From: Salvelinus alpinus
Lineage: Eukaryota > Chordata > Actinopteri > Salmoniformes > Salmonidae
Assembly (NCBI RefSeq): GCF_045679555.1
Contig: NC_092100.1
Location: forward strand, 30,071,106-30,135,105
DNA length: 64,000 nucleotides
Reading direction: 5' to 3'
The position numbers were made by a program, and so were the translations under genes. The notes below the pieces were generated by a model, which did not search any database, was not told the DNA's origin, and saw only the letters and a list, made by a program, of their open reading frames with translations. Positions 58,095-64,000 of the stretch are shown piece after piece. Numbering within the stretch: the stretch's first letter is position 1; every line of letters starts with the position of its first letter.

Positions 58095-59621
58095 TCAGAG
58101 AGCAGAAAGCAGCAGCAATCTACCCCAATAGAATGGGCAGTATTGGAGGTGATGAATCTTGCTATGGTTTATACCAGCGTGTTTGAGTGAATCCCTCATA
58201 GATTTACTGCTCAGCTATGTCTCTGTCTACTTCATATGGCACTGGCCACCACTCCCATCCTCCATGGAAGGGTACCGGGACAATCTCAACCCCATCTATA
58301 TAATATGAAACGATGGAGGAAATGACCTGAACATGTTCTCGTTGGGAGTGACAGACATTACTCATGCATACATTATTTGTCTCTCAGGTGTACCTCTCAT
58401 TCCCTCTAACTAGACCAAAACATCCATTGAGTGGAGAAAAGAAAGTAATGAGTGGGGTAGAGAAACAGGATATACTATTGGTGGTACCACCCGTCACATT
58501 AGTTAAGGGAGCAACAAAAGCTTCTGTCTATTCTGTACATACAATAAATTAGCCAACAGCATATCTAGCTGCGCAGTAACCTGTCATCTGTAGACTTATA
58601 TTCAAATCTAACACTCACCACTAACCCTGTAATCTATATAGAAATTCAAATGAGCTCCCCAATTAGATTATTCAGACGTAGACAGATCTGTGAGAGCCCT
58701 GTGCACCACAGCAGCAGCACGTTCCTGAGGAAAGAGAACGAATGAGAGAGAGCTTCTTCTGGATGTGCCCTCCCCTGAGAAACACACTAACCCTGCCTTG
58801 AAGTCTAGCTTCCTCACTCCTTCCTCCCTCTATTTGCTCTCTCTTTTACATTCCACTACATTATTAATTTACTGGGTGGAACTTTATTACTCAGAGAGCC
58901 AGGCTTAGACAGACACACACTGGGACCTTTGCTGATAAACAGATGTTAATGTGACAGTTGGTTGCATAACCTACCCATCAAATGACTTTCATGACAAAAT
59001 CATTTACACACTGCTAATGAAATATGTCCAGAGCCTGAAGGATAAGGACAAAACAGAGGCACTGTAAGGATCAATCCCTTGGCTTTCCCCTCCAACAACT
59101 CTGGTTTACAGCAAGGCCAGCCAGGGCTTCTTGATGGGTGCCTCCTCTGTTACCGTGGTTACACAGTAACCCTAGTCACCAGGTTTGATTATGCGAGAGG
59201 AAAGGAGAGCAGGTGCTGCTAGAGTGCAGATAGGGCCATGGTTAATATCACGTCACTGCAACACAAACCAAAACACTCTGACTTCAACAGTAAACATAAA
59301 ATAAGCAAGGTGCTATTGAGAATCTTATTTTCAGGAAACCTTATTTACCACTATTTATGATCTCATCCAAGGAAAAGTAGTTGGAAAACAAAAACAGAAG
59401 CGCTTAAGTGGACTTATCGCTGGGTTTGACCTGTGTCAGCATTGAAAACACACTGAAGCTACACTGTCCCTCGTTTAAAAAAGCATAAAACACTGAAGAA
59501 AGGATTGAGCAAGAATCCATACAGCATCATATATATAACATACACACTTCAATGGGGTTGTATAGCAATATGCTCTAACTACTGCCCCAATACAGCTATT
59601 CTTGTTTGACACTCAAAGAGT
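58095..59621. other. necab2 intron (presumed), nothing recognised
   Basis: No exon or repeat identified. The short open frame at 58364-58552 has no recognisable domain. Confidence 0.35.
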
Positions 59622-60560
59622 GATAGGGGAGAACGGGGTTGGGTGTCGCACGGGTTGGTTGTCACAGTGATAATTACTCCCAATCTAAATGGTGCTGTGT
59701 AATATTTGTAAGTTTAAAATGTGTGAATTCTTTGAAAGGACTCATCCACCTGGTCATGTTAGCATGACAAAACAATGAGGTAAAGGGAATTTATGTTTCT
59801 TTCATAGGTGAAAGTAAAAAAATATATTTATTGGTATTTTCTTTGTAAATGTTTGAATTATGGGAGTATCCATGAATATTATGTTTGCTGAAAAGAGGAA
59901 AGGGAGAGATATATTTCAAACCAATTTCTGAATTTCTAGGTAAAGCCATGTGGTAACTAGCATCTTAATTAACATTGGGGGGAGTGGTTGGGGATGGCTG
60001 TCACATGAACTGTGGGGTTGGTCGTCACTATCAACTTTACCACTGCCAATATACAATAAATCACAACACACACACATGCATGTGCAAACACACACACACA
60101 CACAAATTTACAAAAAAGGTCAAAAGATATTCAAAAGGCATAAATTTCAGAATTTTGTTTGATCAAAGAAAGGCTTGGCTATTTCTAAGACTCTGTTTGC
60201 TATATTGCTCTGTTTCCCGTTAAAAAAGGAATAAGTTACTAGCAAACATTGTGACTCCCTACCCCATACTCTGTGACATCCAACCCCACACTCTGCGACA
60301 TTCAACCAAACACTCTGTGACATCCAACCCCGTGATGGGGCTGGTTGTCACAAGTGGACAGAATGTGTTTAATGGCTAATAACTCCATGTTGGAATAAGA
60401 TTTAAGGATAAAGGGTCCCCATTTTAACCCAAGACCTTGGTCTTTCTCCTCATATTGAAAATAGTCTTGTAAGATATAATGATGCTGAGAAATACACACA
60501 AGAGTAAAAAGTGTGACAACAACACTGGTCACAACTACATTAGCAATGTGCTGGAATAGA
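59622..60560. repeat. GTTGGTTGTCAC-motif element with 22-bp tandem
   Basis: TGATAGGGGAGAACGGGGTT at 59622 and repeated GGTTGTCAC / GGTCGTCAC motifs are mirrored by GTGACATCCAACCCC motifs at about 60270-60340. There a 22-bp unit (ACTCTGTGACATCCAACCCC-like) occurs three times, followed by GGGGCTGGTTGTCACAAG. It is probably a DNA transposon of unknown family. The right border is uncertain. Confidence 0.5.
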
Positions 60561-60819
60561 CTGGATAGTAGCTGACAGGTATCTCTCCCTCCTTCAGGGC
60601 ACGGGCGTGGAGGAATACGACCTACCACATCAGTCAACTAACTCACAGAGATAAACATCAACAACAAAACAATTCAGAAATAACTCCCCTGCTGTGCAAC
60701 CATGTCAGAGAGAGGGATGCATTTATACATATGAAGTGGTGGGGAGATGACTATAGATACACTGGAGCTGCATGAATAGGAACCTAGATCAATGAGACAT
60801 GACTGGAGGAGATGCGGTA

Positions 60820-62305
60820 CCTTCAGAAAGTATGACTTTTGCCACATGTTGTTGTGTTACAGCCTGAATTTAAAATGAATTACATTTAGATTTTGTGTCA
60901 CTGGCCCCATAATGTCAAAGGGGAATTATGTGTTTAGGAATTCAAAGCTGGAATGTCTTGAGTCAATAAGTCTTCAAACCCAACACAACAAATCCCTTTG
61001 TCATCGCAAGCCTAAATTAGTTCAGGAGTAACAATTTCCTTAACAAGTCACATAATAAGTTGCATGGACTCAGTCGGTGTGCAATAATAGTGTGTAACAG
61101 GATTTTTGAATGACTACCTCATCTCTGTACACCACACATACAATTATCTGTAAAGTCCCTCAGTCGAGCAGTGAATTTCAAACACGGATTCAACCACAAA
61201 GACCAAGGAGGTTTTCCAATACTTTGCAAAGAAGGACACCTATTGGTAGATGGGTAAGAATAAAAGTAGACACTTAATATCCCTTTGACCATGGTGAAGT
61301 TATTAATTACACGTTGGATGGTGTATCAATACACCCAGTCACTACAAAGATACAAGCGCCCTTCCTAACGGAAGGAAACCACTCAAGGATTTCACCCTGA
61401 GGCCAATGGTGACTTTAAAACTGTTACAGACTTTAATAGCTGTGATAGGAGAAAACTGAGGACGGATCAACAAGTTACTCCATAATACTAACCTAAAAGA
61501 CAGAGTGAAAAGAAGGAAGCCTGTACAGAATAAAAATATTCCAAAACATAAATCATGTTGGCAATAAGGTACCAAAAAATGTGGCAAAGACATTAACTTT
61601 ATGTCCTGAATACAAAGTGTTATGTTTGGGGCAAATCCAACACAACAAAGTACCGGTTCATATTTTCAAGCATGGTGGTTGCTGCATCATGTTATGGGTA
61701 TACTTGTCATCAGCAAGGACCAGGGAGTTTATTAGGATAAAAATAAACGATATAGAGCTAAAACACAGGCAAAATCCTAGAGGAAAACCTGGTTCAGTCT
61801 GCTTTCCAGCAGACAATGGGATATAAATGTACCTTTCAGCAGGACAATAACCTAAAACAGAAGCACAAATATACAAATATACACAAATAAACGACATCGA
61901 ATTTGGACTTAAATTGGCTTGACAATCTATGGCAGGACTTGAAAATGGATGTCTAGCAATGATCAACAACCAATTTGACAGAGCTTGAAGAATTTAAAAA
62001 AGAATAATGCGCAAATATTGTACAATCGAGGTGTACAAAGCTCTTAGAGACTTACCAAGAAGGACTCACAGCTGTAACTGCGCCAAAGGTGATTCTAACA
62101 TGTATTGACACAGGGGTGTGAATTCTTATGTAAATGAGATATTCTGTATTTCATTTTCAGTAAATGTGCAATAATTCTAGAAACATGTTGTCACTTTGTG
62201 TGTAGATAGAAGAGAAAAAACATCAATTTAATCCATTTAAAATTCAGGCTGTAACAACAAAATGTGGAATAAGTCGAATGGTATGAATACTTTCTGAAAG
62301 CACTG
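60820..62305 (+). mobile_element. Tc1-like element (CTTCAGAAAGTAT ends), strongly decayed
   Basis: The left end follows TA (60818-60819) and the right end ACTTTCTGAAAGCACTG precedes TA. The transposase is fragmentary, with only the glycine-box area (VHIFKHGGCCIMLWVYLSSA) readable. 27537-28095 is a 5' relative. Confidence 0.8.
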
Positions 62306-64000
62306 TAGATATGTCAGAAGGAGCTGGTTCAAAGGGCTGCTACACCAGCTCTGCAGCTTTAAACAAGTCTCTCTACATTGCCATTTTAAACAATAGCTTA
62401 ACCTCACCCTGCACGCCTGTGACATTGCCATAAAAAAAACACAAAAATAAACAATCCCCATCTCTCAAGACGGGGAGGGGAGGGGGGCAGGAGAATAGAG
62501 AGGAGAAGATGAAAGTGGTGCACACGAAAGAAAAGAAAGGACAGAAAATCTAAAAAAGAACAACAACAGGCCAGTGGAATAAATGTAATATTGGAAAAGC
62601 TGCTGAACTTGGATGGTCACTTAGCAATATTAAACAAATTGTCCTGAGTGGATTCAGAAATAGAGTGTGTTTGTGTGTGTGTGTTTTTGTGTGCTGGGTC
62701 AAGGCTTGAATAAATAAGAGGATAATTACAGTAGCTCATTAAACAGTATGTGTACAGGACGGACAGGAGAAGATGAGATATGTTTTATGAATTCTCAGTT
62801 TAATATTACTCCTATCCTCTCCCAATGGGAGTGTCCATTAGTTATTTCCACCTGCTAAAGAGCCAATTAAAAATGTTATGGAATCATTTCAGACTTCCTT
62901 ATTAGTATAACTGCTTTAAAAGTACAGGTGTTGGTGTCGGAATAGTCAACACACATGTTCTTTGTATTTATTTGGGTACATATTGTATGTTGTCTGTTTG
63001 GTTGTCATGGAGTCTAACTGACTGTCATATGGGGATGGAAGCTTTTCCCCAAAGGAGTTACTGTATCTTTAGCTCATCATCTCGTCCCACCAGTGCCAAA
63101 CCCATTCCCTGCCATTCAGATAATTACAGTGAATCCTGGTAGTCCAGTGCTGGGTCAGTATGTCAGCTGCAGGGTGAGGAATGACTGATCCCTGTTGGGG
63201 AGAGAGCTGCCAATCTTTTCTTAATGACAGCCCCTGACTGACCCACAGCCTCCTACCAGCTCTGAGGGAAGGATACAGACAGACACAGAAAGAAATCACA
63301 TCACAGCAGTCTGGCTGTAAAGGGATGAGAGCAATCATTGTGACCTGCTTGTCATCAGCAGCAATTCAGCCCAGCAGTTACAATCCCATATGGTGTCGGC
63401 TCCCCACACTGCTACTGACATGTTCACAGGTAGCTCTAGAACATCTAGAGGCTACGGATACATACAGGTATAGCAGCTACATTTGGATATGGCTCAAAAC
63501 ACTTCACTGACATTTCCATCTGTCTACTCCTTTGTGAAGTGGATTACACTAACAACAATAAAGAATACATAAGAGAGAACATGCACATTGCAGTGACGTA
63601 AGTATCTATACAATTAAAAACAGAATAAAATGTTTTAAGTGAGAATAGGCATTGGTTTGAAGCCAAAAAAGAAAGGAAACTCACATGAGCGCCACAATGC
63701 CTTTTCCACCCATGCTCAAGGTTTTCCAGCATACAGCTTTGACCTACTACAGTAGCTATGTTGGCATTGTACTTCAAACTATGTGTAGGCAGGTTGCTTA
63801 GGATTCAAACCTTCTCAAACAGCCTAGATCATACTCTTAGAGGTGGTGCTTCCACAATAATGTGATTTGTACCGCATGCAAGGTAAAGTATTGGATTCTT
63901 CACACACCACTGTAAGACATTATCCCATTACACTACCTTTTCATGCTTTTTGTGAAAGCAAGCTTTGCTTTTATACTTGCAAGACCACCAGGCTTGATTG
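62306..64000. other. Window end, necab2 intron (presumed), no gene seen
   Basis: No coding exon could be supported. The expected upstream necab2 exons (EF-hands) were looked for on the minus strand and not found. The stretch at 62780-62890 is non-repetitive and rich in ATTA/TTAAT cores. Confidence 0.35.

Noticed and set aside
63675..63755. Possible minus-strand exon ending at a GTGAGT donor
   Set aside because: The donor is good, but none of the three frames matches the NECAB EF-hand region or another family I know.

Overview
The window is vertebrate nuclear DNA from a salmonid fish (trout, salmon or char type). The evidence is its dense load of salmonid repeats: Tc1/mariner-like transposons of at least six families (including the salmonid lineage to which Sleeping Beauty belongs), HpaI-type and other tRNA-derived SINEs, L2-like LINEs ending in a TTTGATTTGATT-type tail, and solo LTRs. 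The genes are split by GT-AG introns. No bacterial, viral or CRISPR features were seen.

Host genes. (1) 140-6076, plus strand: slc38a8 (SLC38 amino-acid transporter), with ten exons recognisable but inactivated by premature TAA codons, a 10-bp frameshifting duplication and a damaged exon 1 end. (2) 9396-42177, minus strand: the last eight coding exons of necab2, all in frame (717 bp, 238 codons plus stop). The EF-hand exons are not visible and probably lie beyond 64000. The two genes converge tail to tail, the same arrangement as NECAB2-SLC38A8 in human. slc38a8 has died while its neighbour is intact, as expected for ohnolog loss after the salmonid genome duplication. (3) 18796-19743, minus strand, inside a necab2 intron: an intronless caudal-type (cdx) homeobox retropseudogene whose homeodomain core has been tandemly quadrupled in exact 87-bp in-frame units.

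Layout. 1-7 kb: slc38a8 pseudogene with an inverted-repeat transposon and nested solo LTR in intron 1, then LINE and SINE debris. 7-9.4 kb: probable necab2 3' UTR and flank. 9.4-20 kb: last necab2 exons, a foldback Tc1, a deleted Sleeping-Beauty-like element and the cdx retrocopy. 20-29.7 kb: transposon cluster with a four-layer nest, three abutting Tc1 copies and a solo LTR flanked by GTATG. 29.7-42.2 kb: further necab2 exons with microsatellites, SINEs and a frame-preserved Tc1. 42.2-64 kb: apparently necab2 intron, with a LINE endonuclease fragment, a large inverted-repeat element holding nested Tc1s, a 40/47-bp minisatellite, SINEs and a degenerate Tc1.

I found no convincing new biological system. 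The most notable items are the homeodomain-multiplying cdx retropseudogene, the slc38a8 pseudogene with conserved exon architecture, the nested transposon stack, and two mobile elements ending 10-20 bp from necab2 splice donors.
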